A stretch of 64,000 nt of DNA from the NCBI RefSeq assembly GCF_004335005.1, contig NZ_RQRT01000005.1, forward strand, positions 62,001 to 126,000, read 5' to 3'. Of the stretch, positions 36,268 to 44,145 are shown one piece after another. Source of the DNA: Paracoccus nototheniae. GTDB lineage: Bacteria; Pseudomonadota; Alphaproteobacteria; Rhodobacterales; Rhodobacteraceae. Within the stretch, counting starts at the first letter, position 1. Each line of letters opens with the position of its first letter. The notes beneath the pieces are model-generated. The model saw nothing but the letters and a program-made list of their open reading frames with translations, was not told the DNA's origin and searched no databases. The translations under genes were made by a program, and so were the position numbers.

Positions 36268-36412
36268 TGTTGCGCAGCGCGCGTTGGGGCGTTGCGTCAA
36301 TCAAAGCGTTGAAATTTCAAGAGAGTTAAAGGACGAAGCACAACCCTTGGTTTAGTCATTGACTTTGCGAACGGCCTTGGGTAGAAGAAACACATGCTGG
36401 AAGAGGTGGGCA

Positions 36413-36444
36413 AGCGGCCGGGGGAAACCCTGGGCCGCTTTTTT
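36413..36444 (+). terminator. Terminator-like hairpin in the trpF-GTA intergenic leader
   Basis: AGCGGCC pairs perfectly with GGCCGCT, extended inward by GGG/CCC around an AAA loop, and is followed by six Ts. It is a strong intrinsic terminator by form. It lies 146 bases after trpF and 46 bases before the g1 start, so it either ends the trpF transcript, with the GTA promoter inside 36445-36489, or acts as an attenuator in a GTA leader transcribed from further upstream. Confidence 0.85.
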
Positions 36445-36489
36445 CGTCTCTGGGCTCGTGCGGACAGAACACGAGGCGGGGCAGAGTGC

Positions 36490-36897
36490 ATGAACGATAT
36501 GGAATGGGGCGGGGTCGGGGGAACCGAGGGACCTTTCGTGGCCGGAGCACAGCCTGACAGGGCCGGGTTCCGGTTGCCCGAGATTGCCGAGGGCGAGGAC
36601 GAGATCGACGTCCTGCGCTGGCTGTTCTGGGATTACGTCAGGGATCTGCGGGGCCATCAGGCCGAGCTTGAGGTGCAGAAATCGGGGGAACTGGACCCCG
36701 CCAAGCTGAAAAAGGCCATGGAGACGGCGAAGACGGTCCGCGAGGCCGTCCAGCTGCTGATGGCGGAAAGGATCAGGGTTGACAAACTTCGCAAGGACAT
36801 CGCGGGCGACGTCGGGGGCGGAAGCCTCGATCTTGACGCCGCACGAGACGAGGTCGGGCGCCGGCTGGCTTGCCTGCGCCGGGCCGCAGGAGGTTGA
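36490..36897 (+). CDS. GTA g1, small terminase-like protein
   Basis: A 135-residue protein in the place of GTA g1, thought to be the small terminase subunit that helps DNA recognition. The charged helical middle (VLRWLFWDYVRDLRGHQAEL and the DPAKLKKAMETAKTVREAVQ region) would form a coiled-coil oligomer. The ATG at 36490 is chosen; the same frame extends back to an ATG at 36394 through the terminator-like hairpin. The end overlaps the large terminase gene. Confidence 0.75.
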   Translation: MNDMEWGGVGGTEGPFVAGAQPDRAGFRLPEIAEGEDEIDVLRWLFWDYVRDLRGHQAELEVQKSGELDPAKLKKAMETAKTVREAVQLLMAERIRVDKLRKDIAGDVGGGSLDLDAARDEVGRRLACLRRAAGG

Positions 36898-38194
36898 GGA
36901 CTTTCTGGGCGGGCTGTCGGAAAACGCGCTGATGAGCCTGCCCTGGCTGTTCGAGTTCTGGGCCCTGCCGCATCAGCTGCCCCCCGGCGGCGACTGGAAA
37001 AGCTGGGTCATCATGGGCGGGCGCGGCGCGGGCAAGACCCGCGCCGGGTCCGAATGGGTGCGCCGGATGGTCGAGGGACCGACAGCGGCCGCGCCGGGCC
37101 GGTGTCATCGCGTGGCGCTGGTGGGCGAGACGTTTGATCAGGTGCGCGAGGTGATGGTGTTCGGCGAAAGCGGCATTCTGGCCTGTTCGCCCCCCGACCG
37201 GCGCCCGGTCTGGGAGGCGGGACGCAAGCGACTGGTCTGGGCCAATGGCGCCACGGCCACCGTCTATTCCGCCCATGAGCCCGAGGCGCTGCGCGGGCCG
37301 CAATTCGATGCGGCCTGGGCCGATGAGCTGGCCAAGTGGAAGAAGGCCGAGGATGTCTGGGACATGCTGCAATTCGCGCTGCGTTTGGGCGAGCATCCCC
37401 AGCAGGTGGTCACCACCACGCCGCGCAATGTGGGCGTGCTGAAGCGCATTCTGGGCAATGCCAGCACGGTCGCCACCCATGCCCCTACGGAAGCCAACCG
37501 CGCCTATCTGGCGGAGAGCTTTCTGGCCGAGGTGCAGACCCGCTATGGCGGCACGCGCTTGGGTCGTCAGGAGCTGGACGGGGTTCTGCTGAATGATGTC
37601 GAGGGTGCCCTGTGGTCGACCGCCACGCTGGAGGCCTGCCGGGTCGATGCGGTGCCCGCGCTGGACCGGATCGTCGTGGCGGTCGATCCTTCGGTCACCG
37701 GGGGGCGGGCCAGCGACGAATGCGGGATCGTCGTGGCGGGTGTCGTGACCACCGGCGAGCCGTCCGGCTGGCGGGCCTATGTCCTGGAGGATGCCAGCGT
37801 GCGGGGTGGCCCGCTGGACTGGGCGCGGGCGGCGGTTGCCGCGATGGACCGTCATGGTGCCGAAAAGCTGGTCGCCGAGGTCAATCAGGGCGGCGATCTG
37901 GTCGAGAGCGTGGTGCGTCAGATCGACCCTTTGGTTCCCTTCAAGGCGCTCAGGGCGGCGCGTGGCAAGGGTCTGCGGGCCGAGCCGGTCGCGGCGCTGT
38001 ATGAGCAGGGCCGCGTCCGGCATCTGCGCGAGGGTCGGCTTGGGGCGCTGGAGGATCAGCTGTGCCAGATGACCGTGCGCGGGTTCGAGGGGCGCGGCAG
38101 TCCCGACCGGCTGGATGCGCTGGTCTGGGCGATCCATGAGCTGATGATCGAGCCTGCGACCGGCTGGCGCCATCCGCAGATGCGGCGCCTGTGA
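36779..38194 (+). CDS. GTA g2, large terminase (DNA-packaging ATPase)
   Basis: The packaging motor. Walker A is MGGRGAGKTRAGSEW about 75 residues into this frame; the ATPase domain continues to a Walker B-like region, and the C-terminal RNase H-like nuclease begins with VVAVDPSVTGG. The only in-frame start upstream of the conserved SENALMSLPWLFEFW segment is TTG at 36779, which gives 471 residues and overlaps g1 by 119 bases. ATG at 36932 would give about 420 residues and lose conserved sequence. The start is therefore uncertain, the gene identity is not. Confidence 0.92.
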   Translation: MTNFARTSRATSGAEASILTPHETRSGAGWLACAGPQEVEDFLGGLSENALMSLPWLFEFWALPHQLPPGGDWKSWVIMGGRGAGKTRAGSEWVRRMVEGPTAAAPGRCHRVALVGETFDQVREVMVFGESGILACSPPDRRPVWEAGRKRLVWANGATATVYSAHEPEALRGPQFDAAWADELAKWKKAEDVWDMLQFALRLGEHPQQVVTTTPRNVGVLKRILGNASTVATHAPTEANRAYLAESFLAEVQTRYGGTRLGRQELDGVLLNDVEGALWSTATLEACRVDAVPALDRIVVAVDPSVTGGRASDECGIVVAGVVTTGEPSGWRAYVLEDASVRGGPLDWARAAVAAMDRHGAEKLVAEVNQGGDLVESVVRQIDPLVPFKALRAARGKGLRAEPVAALYEQGRVRHLREGRLGALEDQLCQMTVRGFEGRGSPDRLDALVWAIHELMIEPATGWRHPQMRRL

Positions 38195-38196
38195 GA

Positions 38197-38254
38197 GGCC
38201 GGGGGGCATTCTGCCCCCCGGACCCCCCTGAGGATATTTGGGCCAAGATGAAAG
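38197..38254 (+). repeat. Dispersed intergenic hairpin repeat, copy A, inside the GTA cluster
   Basis: Arms CCGGGGGGC (38199-38207) and GCCCCCCGG (38213-38221) form a 9-bp stem, followed by a C tract, GAGGATATTTG, and CCAAGATGAAAG. It sits in the 113-base gap between g2 and g3. Almost the same sequence occurs inverted at 59551-59608. It could terminate, attenuate or process the GTA transcript. Confidence 0.85.
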
Positions 38255-38307
38255 CGGCGTCCCGTCAGGGGGCGCGGCTTTCGCATGGCGCTGAGATGGA
38301 GGCGAGC

Positions 38308-39501
38308 ATGGTGTTTCGATTGTTTTCGCGGGATGCGGCAAGGGTGCCGCAAGGGGCCGCGCCCGAGGCCAAGGCCAGTGCCGTGGGCCGGGTGGTGGCT
38401 TTTGCCAGTGGCGGGGGTCGGGCGGCCTGGTCGGCGCGCGACACGGGCAGCCTGACGCGGGGCGGCTTCATGGGCAACCCGGTGGGGTTCCGCTGTGTCA
38501 AGCTGATTGCCGAGGCTGCGGCCGCCGTGCCGTTGGTCTGCGCGGACCGGGACAACCGCTATGCGGTGCATCCGGTGCTGGATCTGCTGCGCCGCCCCAA
38601 TCCGGGGCAGGGGCGGGCCGAGCTGTTCGAGGCGCTCTATGGCCAGATCCTGCTGTCGGGCAATGGCTATCTGGAGGCGGCGGGGCTGGCGCGGTCGGGG
38701 CTGCCGGAGGAGCTGCACGTCCTGCGGTCGGACCGGATGAGCGTGGTGCCGGGGGCGGATGGCTGGCCGGTCGGCTATGATTATGCCGTGGGCGGGCGCA
38801 AGCATCGTTTCGACATGACCGGCAGTCCCGACCCGATCTGTCATGTGAAGGCCTTTCATCCGCAGGACGATCATTACGGTTTGTCGCCCATGCAGGCCGC
38901 CGCCGTGGCGGTGGATGTGCATAACAGCGCCAGTGCCTGGTCCAAGGCGCTGCTGGACAATGCGGCCCGGCCCAGTGGGGCGATCGTCTATAAGGGCATC
39001 GACGGGCAGGGGATTCTGAGCCCCGAGCAATATGACCGGCTGGTGGGCGAGATCGAGATGAACCATCAGGGCGCGCGCAATGCGGGGCGTCCGATGCTGC
39101 TGGAGGGCGGGCTGGACTGGCGGCCCATGGGCTTCAGCCCCGCCGATATGGAGTTTCACGAGACCAAGCTGTCGGCAGCGCGCGAGATCGCCTTGGCCTT
39201 TGGCGTGCCGCCGATGCTGATGGGCCTTCCCGGCGACGCGACCTATGCCAATTATGCCGAGGCGCACCGGGCCTTTTACCGGCTGACGGTGCTGCCCTTG
39301 GTGGCGCGGGTTCTGGCCTCGGTCGCGTGGTGGCTTTCCGAGCATCAGCGCGCCGAGATCGAACTGCGGCCCGATCCCGATCAGATCCTCGCCCTGGCGG
39401 AAGAGCGCAATCAGCAATGGGCCCGCATCAGCGCCGCCGCTTTTCTGACTGACGCCGAAAAGCGCGCCCTGCTGGGGCTGGCGCCGCTGGAAGGCGCGTG
39501 A
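38308..39501 (+). CDS. GTA g3, portal protein
   Basis: A 397-residue HK97-family portal protein, forming the ring through which DNA enters the head and to which the tail connects. Typical segments are NPVGFRCVKLIAEAAA, LLSGNGYLE and the FGVPPMLMGLPGDATYANY stretch. ATG 38308 has GGAGG five bases upstream; the frame is open back to 38191, but that part covers the hairpin repeat. Three bases separate it from g3.5. Confidence 0.93.
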   Translation: MVFRLFSRDAARVPQGAAPEAKASAVGRVVAFASGGGRAAWSARDTGSLTRGGFMGNPVGFRCVKLIAEAAAAVPLVCADRDNRYAVHPVLDLLRRPNPGQGRAELFEALYGQILLSGNGYLEAAGLARSGLPEELHVLRSDRMSVVPGADGWPVGYDYAVGGRKHRFDMTGSPDPICHVKAFHPQDDHYGLSPMQAAAVAVDVHNSASAWSKALLDNAARPSGAIVYKGIDGQGILSPEQYDRLVGEIEMNHQGARNAGRPMLLEGGLDWRPMGFSPADMEFHETKLSAAREIALAFGVPPMLMGLPGDATYANYAEAHRAFYRLTVLPLVARVLASVAWWLSEHQRAEIELRPDPDQILALAEERNQQWARISAAAFLTDAEKRALLGLAPLEGA

Positions 39502-39504
39502 GCC

Positions 39505-39735
39505 ATGGAGGGGTCGCGTTTCGTCAAGGACGGGCTGTGGCAGGATCCGCGGCTGGAAGCGCTGGAGCGGATCATGGCGCTGCAATTCGGTCAGGTCGAG
39601 CGTCGGCTGGAGCGGATCGAGGCGATGATCGAGGGGCTGGAGCGGCGCTTGTGGATGACCGTCTATGGCGTCGTCGCGGTGATCCTGACGCAGGCCGTGC
39701 AGGGAATTCTGGATTATGCGCCGAAAGGGGGATGA
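39505..39735 (+). CDS. GTA g3.5, small membrane-anchored protein
   Basis: A 76-residue protein with a heptad-like helical middle (QVERRLERIEAMIEGLERRL) followed by one membrane helix (MTVYGVVAVILTQAVQGIL). It matches the small ORF between portal and protease in Rhodobacterales GTAs. Its function is not known. It lies three bases from both neighbours. Confidence 0.8.
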   Translation: MEGSRFVKDGLWQDPRLEALERIMALQFGQVERRLERIEAMIEGLERRLWMTVYGVVAVILTQAVQGILDYAPKGG

Positions 39736-39738
39736 CGA

Positions 39739-40269
39739 ATGATACCGGGTCTTGAGGTGAAATTCGCCGGTGGCCAGCCTGTGCTGTCCGAGGGGCTGGT
39801 GATCGAGGGCTATGCCAGTCTGTTCGGTTTGACCGATCAGGGCGGCGATGCGGTCCGGCCGGGGGCGTTCTCGGCCTCGCTGGCGCGGCTGGCGGGGCGG
39901 GGGGACAAGGTGCGGATGCTGTGGCAGCACGATCCGGCCCGCCCCATCGGGGTCTGGGACGAGATCCGCGAGGATGCGACCGGCCTGTGGGTGCGGGGGC
40001 GGTTGCTGCCCGAGGTGGCGCAGGCCCGCGAGGCCGCAGCCCTGATCGGGGCGGGGGCCATCGACGGGCTGTCGATCGGCTATCGCGTGCTGCGCGCCGA
40101 GCGGGATGCCCAGGCACGGCGCGTGCTAGTCGAGGTCGAGCTGTGGGAAGTGTCGCTGGTGACCTTTCCGATGCTGCCCGAGGCCAAGGTGGGCCGCAAG
40201 GAGGCCTATGATCTGCGCGAGATGGCGGCGCTGTTCACGCAAGCGGCCGAGGCCTTGCGGGGCGCATGA
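39739..40269 (+). CDS. GTA g4, prohead protease
   Basis: A 176-residue HK97-type prohead serine protease (U35 family) that matures the capsid. The GYASLFGLTDQGGD start, MLWQHDPARPIG and the LSIGYRVL segment carry the conserved His and Ser. The gap of 121 bases before the capsid gene has no gene and probably acts as the capsid leader. Confidence 0.92.
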   Translation: MIPGLEVKFAGGQPVLSEGLVIEGYASLFGLTDQGGDAVRPGAFSASLARLAGRGDKVRMLWQHDPARPIGVWDEIREDATGLWVRGRLLPEVAQAREAAALIGAGAIDGLSIGYRVLRAERDAQARRVLVEVELWEVSLVTFPMLPEAKVGRKEAYDLREMAALFTQAAEALRGA

Positions 40270-40390
40270 GATTTCGGACCGTGCGGCCTTTCGCGCGGTC
40301 CATCACCGGTTCGGACCCACGGCCCATGGGGTTGCGGTCCGGCAAGCGGGGGGCCGAGGCACCCCCGATCATCGCGACAAGGAGAAGACC

Positions 40391-41554
40391 ATGACCGAGG
40401 TGAAGGCCGCGGGCGGCGGCGACATGTCCGCCGATCTGAAGGGGGCCATGATGGGGTTCGTAAGCGAACTCAGGGGCTTTCGCGAAGACATCCAGACCAA
40501 GCTGATTGCACAGGAAGAGCGTATGACCATGATCGATCGCAAGACCGCCCTGCGGGGCCGCGCGCCCTTGTCCGCCACGGCCGAGGTCGAGGTGCCGCAT
40601 CAGAAGGCCTTCGGCGCCTATCTGCGCTGCGGCGATGATGACGGGCTGCGCGGGCTTGTCCTTGAGGAAAAGGCCCTGTCGGTGGCCAGCGACGGCGGCT
40701 TTCTAGCCGCGCCCCAGGTCGCGGCGGCGGTACAGAACGTGCTGCATGCGGGCGCCTCGCTGCGGCGTCTGGCCAATGTCGTGACCGTCGAAAGCGCCGT
40801 CTATGAGGTGCTGGTCGAGAAGGGCGAGATGGCGGCAGGCTGGGCCACCGAAGCCACCACGACGGAGACCGGCAATGCGGGCATCGACCGCATCACCATT
40901 CCGGTTCATGAACTGTCGGCGATGCCCAAGGCCAGCCAGCGGCTGCTGGACGATGCGGCCTTCGATGTCGAGGGTTGGCTGGCCGAGCGGATCGCCGACA
41001 AGTTCGCCCGTTCCGAGGCCGGCGCCTTCATCAAGGGCGACGGCGTGGCCAAGCCGCGCGGCATCCTGTCCTATCCCACCGCCGCCAATGCCAGCGCCAC
41101 GACCGCACAGATCGGTTTCGTGACCAGCGGTGCCCTGGGCGATTTCAATGCGACGGCCCCGGCGGATTGCCTGATCGATGTGGTCTATGCTCTGGGCGCG
41201 GAATACCGGGCCAATGCATCCTTCGTCATGAACTCCAAGACGGCGGCGCGGGTGCGCAAGATGAAGGATGCCGATGGCCGCTTTCTGTGGAGCGATGCGC
41301 TGAGCGCCGGTCAGGTGCCGCAGCTGCTGGGCTATCCGGTGCTGATCAGCGAGGACATGCCGGATGTCGACTCGAACACTCTCGCCATCGCCTTCGGCGA
41401 TTTCCGCGCCGCCTATACCATCGTCGAGCGTCCCGACCTGCGCGTGCTGCGCGATCCGTTCAGCGCCAAGCCGCATGTCCTGTTCTATGCCACCAAGCGC
41501 GTCGGCGGCGGGGTCACGGATTTCCGGGCACTGAAGCTGATCAAGTTCTCCTGA
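40391..41554 (+). CDS. GTA g5, major capsid protein
   Basis: A 387-residue HK97-fold major capsid protein. The first roughly 100 residues form the helical delta domain removed by the protease, and the mature shell part begins around LSVASDGGFLAAPQV. ATG 40391 follows AAGGAGAAGACC, the best ribosome-binding site in the cluster, as fits the most abundant particle protein. A 199-base gap with strong RNA secondary structure follows before g6. Confidence 0.95.
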   Translation: MTEVKAAGGGDMSADLKGAMMGFVSELRGFREDIQTKLIAQEERMTMIDRKTALRGRAPLSATAEVEVPHQKAFGAYLRCGDDDGLRGLVLEEKALSVASDGGFLAAPQVAAAVQNVLHAGASLRRLANVVTVESAVYEVLVEKGEMAAGWATEATTTETGNAGIDRITIPVHELSAMPKASQRLLDDAAFDVEGWLAERIADKFARSEAGAFIKGDGVAKPRGILSYPTAANASATTAQIGFVTSGALGDFNATAPADCLIDVVYALGAEYRANASFVMNSKTAARVRKMKDADGRFLWSDALSAGQVPQLLGYPVLISEDMPDVDSNTLAIAFGDFRAAYTIVERPDLRVLRDPFSAKPHVLFYATKRVGGGVTDFRALKLIKFS

Positions 41555-41662
41555 TCCCGTCCGGGATCGGGTGAAGGGGAAGGGGGCGCGTCCGATGCCG
41601 GTTGTTCCGGCAAAGCATCTGTCCGCGCGCGCTGATGGCTGGTGGGCGGGCGCGTCCCCTTC
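41553..41662 (+). other. Structured RNA region after the capsid gene
   Basis: A short hairpin GATCCC-GTCC-GGGATC begins at the end of g5 (41553-41568). A longer stem pairs 41579-41590 (GAAGGGGGCGCG) with 41651-41662 (CGCGTCCCCTTC), with one wobble and a 60-base loop. There is no T-run, so it is more like an RNA-processing or stabilising element than a terminator. It fills part of the only long gap in the middle of the cluster. Confidence 0.5.
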
Positions 41663-41753
41663 TTTCCCAGCCCCCGAAAGGCAGGCGGGGCCCCGGTCGG
41701 GGGCCCTGACCTCAGCTGGAACATGCGGACGGATGGCACGGGAGGTTCGCGAC

Positions 41754-42368
41754 ATGATGCTGATTGAGGAAACGGCGCCTGCGGCAGAGGCGCTGCCGGT
41801 GGCCGCACTGCGCGGACATTTGCGTCTGGCTCAGGGGTTCGATGGCCCCGACGACGCGGCCGAGACGGCGGCCCTGGCGGGTTTTCTGCGCGCCGCCATC
41901 GCCACGATCGAGGGGCGCACCGGCAAGGTGCTGCTGAAGCGGCGCTTTCGAATGCAACTGGACGACTGGCGTGACAGGCTGGGACAGGCATTGCCGCTGG
42001 CGCCCGTCCACGCGGTCGAGCGGATCGAGATCGACGACGGCTCGGGCACGGTCACCGCCCTGCCGCCCGAGGGCTGGCGGCTGATGCCCGACATGCAGCG
42101 GCCGGTGATCCTGCCGACGGGTGTGGTTCTGCCGCATGTGCCCAGGCTTGGATCGGTCACGGTCACCTTTCTGGCGGGGTTCGCAGATGACTGGCAGGGC
42201 GTTCCGCCCGATCTGGCGCAGGCGGTGATCCTGCTGGCGGCGCGTTATCACGACGATCGCAGCCATGAGGATGGACGTCATGCGCTGCCCTTTGGGGTCA
42301 GCGCGCTGATCGAGCGCTGGCGGGCGGTGCGGACCCTGGCCGGACGCGGCCTGCGGGAGGGGCGCTGA
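41754..42368 (+). CDS. GTA g6, head-tail connector (adaptor)
   Basis: A 204-residue phage connector of the gp6-like family, the adaptor ring on the portal. LRLAQGFDGPDDAAETAALAG and the late AVILLAARYHDDRSHE are the usual N- and C-terminal signatures. ATG 41754 follows GGAGG at eight bases; the frame is open to 41571 but that section is the structured gap. Overlaps g7 (TGATG). Confidence 0.88.
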   Translation: MMLIEETAPAAEALPVAALRGHLRLAQGFDGPDDAAETAALAGFLRAAIATIEGRTGKVLLKRRFRMQLDDWRDRLGQALPLAPVHAVERIEIDDGSGTVTALPPEGWRLMPDMQRPVILPTGVVLPHVPRLGSVTVTFLAGFADDWQGVPPDLAQAVILLAARYHDDRSHEDGRHALPFGVSALIERWRAVRTLAGRGLREGR

Positions 42369-42706
42369 TGGCCCCGTCCGACATGACCACCCGGCTGGCG
42401 CTGGAGGCGCCGGTGCGGGCGCCGGACGGTCTGGGCGGTTTCGCTACCGTCTGGCAGCATCTGGGCTGGCTTTATGCGCAGATGGATGCCCGTTCGGGGC
42501 GAGAGACCGGCACCGGGGTCGGGCCGGTCAGCGTGGTGCAATGGCGCATCACTCTGCGGGCCGCTGCGGTCGGTGATCCTCGTCGCCCCCGTCCCGGCCA
42601 GCGGTTCCGCATGGGGACGCGGCTGTTCCTGATCGGCGCGGTCGCCGAGGGCGATGCCCGGGGCCTGACGCTGGACGTCTTTGCACGCGAGGAGGATCTG
42701 ACATGA
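42368..42706 (+). CDS. GTA g7, head closure (stopper) protein
   Basis: A 112-residue protein of the phage head-tail joining family (SPP1 gp16/HK97 gp10-like small beta barrel). GLGGFATVWQHLGWLYAQM and the QRFRMGTRLFLIGAV segment match GTA g7. It starts one base inside the g6 stop and overlaps g8 by four bases. Confidence 0.85.
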   Translation: MAPSDMTTRLALEAPVRAPDGLGGFATVWQHLGWLYAQMDARSGRETGTGVGPVSVVQWRITLRAAAVGDPRRPRPGQRFRMGTRLFLIGAVAEGDARGLTLDVFAREEDLT

Positions 42707-43122
42707 GCTATGGCGCGGGCGTCGCCCTGCAGGCGGCGGTCTATCAGCATCTGCGTGCCAATGTGGCGCTGTCGGATCTGGTCGGCGACGCGATCTATGA
42801 CGCGATGCCGGTGACGGCGCCAAGCGGCATCTTCGTCTCGCTTGGTCCCGAGGATGTGGCCGCGGCGGGCGATGCCACGGCGCGCGGATCGCGGCATGAT
42901 TTCGTGATCTCGGTCATGGAGGGCAGCAGCGGGGGCGCGGGGTTCGGCGCGCTGAAGGCCGCAGCCGTCGCGGTGGCCGATGCACTGGAGCCCGGCGGGC
43001 TGGTCCTGTCGCGGGGCCGGCTGGCCGGTCTGTGGTTCCTGCGCGCCACCGCGCGCCGGTTGAAAAGCGGCGCGGTGCGTCAGGTCGATCTGACCTTTCG
43101 CGCGCGCATCGATCTGATCTGA
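42703..43122 (+). CDS. GTA g8, tail terminator (DUF3168)
   Basis: A 139-residue DUF3168 protein that caps the tail tube at the head side. It begins GAGVALQAAVYQHLRAN and has the G-D-A-T/S-R-G-S-R-H segment common to GTA g8. It is followed 17 bases later by the major tail protein gene. Confidence 0.88.
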   Translation: MSYGAGVALQAAVYQHLRANVALSDLVGDAIYDAMPVTAPSGIFVSLGPEDVAAAGDATARGSRHDFVISVMEGSSGGAGFGALKAAAVAVADALEPGGLVLSRGRLAGLWFLRATARRLKSGAVRQVDLTFRARIDLI

Positions 43123-43139
43123 TCCGAGGAGACAGGACA

Positions 43140-43553
43140 ATGGCAGTACAAAGCGGACGCGATCTGCTGATCAAGATGGACATGACCGGCGACGGCGCGT
43201 TCGAAACCGTGGCGGGCCTGCGGGCGACGCGGCTGTCCTTCAACGCCGAGACGGTCGATGTGACCAGTCTGGAAAGCGAAGGCGGCTGGCGCGAGTTGCT
43301 GGGCGGTGCGGGCATCCGCAGCGCGCAGGTCGCGGGATCGGGCGTCTTTCGCGATGCCGACAGCGACGGGCGGGCGCGGCAGGCGTTCTTTGACGGCGAA
43401 ATCCCGCGCTTTCAGGTGATCATCCCCGATTTCGGCACCGTCGAGGGGGCGTTCCAGATCACCGCTCTGGACTATGCGGGCAGCTATGACGGCGAGGCGA
43501 CCTATGAGATGGCGCTGGCCTCGGCGGGTGCCGTCAGCTTCGTGGCGCTGTGA
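43140..43553 (+). CDS. GTA g9, major tail (tube) protein
   Basis: A 137-residue tail-tube protein of the TP901-1-like family. It starts MAVQSGRDLLIKMD and contains VDVTSLESEGGWRELLGGAG, which is highly typical of GTA g9. The ATG at 43140 follows GAGGAGACAGGACA; the frame extends upstream but into g8. The stop is shared with the g10 start. Confidence 0.93.
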   Translation: MAVQSGRDLLIKMDMTGDGAFETVAGLRATRLSFNAETVDVTSLESEGGWRELLGGAGIRSAQVAGSGVFRDADSDGRARQAFFDGEIPRFQVIIPDFGTVEGAFQITALDYAGSYDGEATYEMALASAGAVSFVAL

Positions 43554-43882
43554 TGGTCAATCCGATGCGGGGCGAGGTCGCGCTGGTGCTGGACGGCCAG
43601 CCCCATGTCGCGCGCCTGACCCTTGGCGCGCTGGCCGAACTGGAACAGGGGCTGGACGATGCCAATTCAAGCGGCGCCGGTCTGAATGGGCTGGTCGCGC
43701 GCATGGACGAGGGGCGCTTTGCCAGCCGCGACATTCTGGCGGTCCTGGTCGCGGGTCTGCGCGGTGGTGGCTGGCAGGGCCAGGCCGGGGATCTGATGGC
43801 CGTGCAGATCGAAGGCGGCCCGCTGGAGGCCGCCCGGATCGCTGCACGGCTGCTAGCGCTGGCCTTCCGTGCCCCGGAATGA
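43553..43882 (+). CDS. GTA g10, tail assembly protein
   Basis: A 109-residue GTA-family protein (GAM-type small tail chaperone) with NPMRGEVALVLDGQPHVARLTLGALAELE at the front. It likely helps tail assembly with g10.1. ATG 43553 uses the last base of the g9 stop (TGATG); a GTG directly before it is possible. Overlaps g10.1 by four bases. Confidence 0.85.
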   Translation: MVNPMRGEVALVLDGQPHVARLTLGALAELEQGLDDANSSGAGLNGLVARMDEGRFASRDILAVLVAGLRGGGWQGQAGDLMAVQIEGGPLEAARIAARLLALAFRAPE

Positions 43883-44145
43883 CGGGTGCTGGCATGACAG
43901 GCACGGGGCTGGACTGGCCGGGTCTGATGCGGGCGGGCTTGCAGGATCTGCGTCTTCATCCCGATCAGTTCTGGGCGCTGACTCCGGCCGAACTGGGGCT
44001 GATGCTGGGTCTGTCGGGTGCGCTGGCGCCGCGCATGACCCGCGACCGGCTGGCATCGCTGGCCGCACGATATCCCGACGCGCCCGGTCAGGCGGGCGCC
44101 GTCAAGGCTGAACCGATGGGGGATCACGACGATGGCATTCAGTGA
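43879..44145 (+). CDS. GTA g10.1, tail assembly chaperone
   Basis: An 88-residue protein with WPGLMRAGLQDLRLHPDQFW and LTPAELGLMLG, as in the phage tail assembly chaperone (TAC) family of GTAs. Overlaps with g10 (four bases) and with the tape measure gene (14 bases) recall the coupled or frameshifted chaperone arrangement of long-tailed phages. Confidence 0.85.
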   Translation: MTGAGMTGTGLDWPGLMRAGLQDLRLHPDQFWALTPAELGLMLGLSGALAPRMTRDRLASLAARYPDAPGQAGAVKAEPMGDHDDGIQ

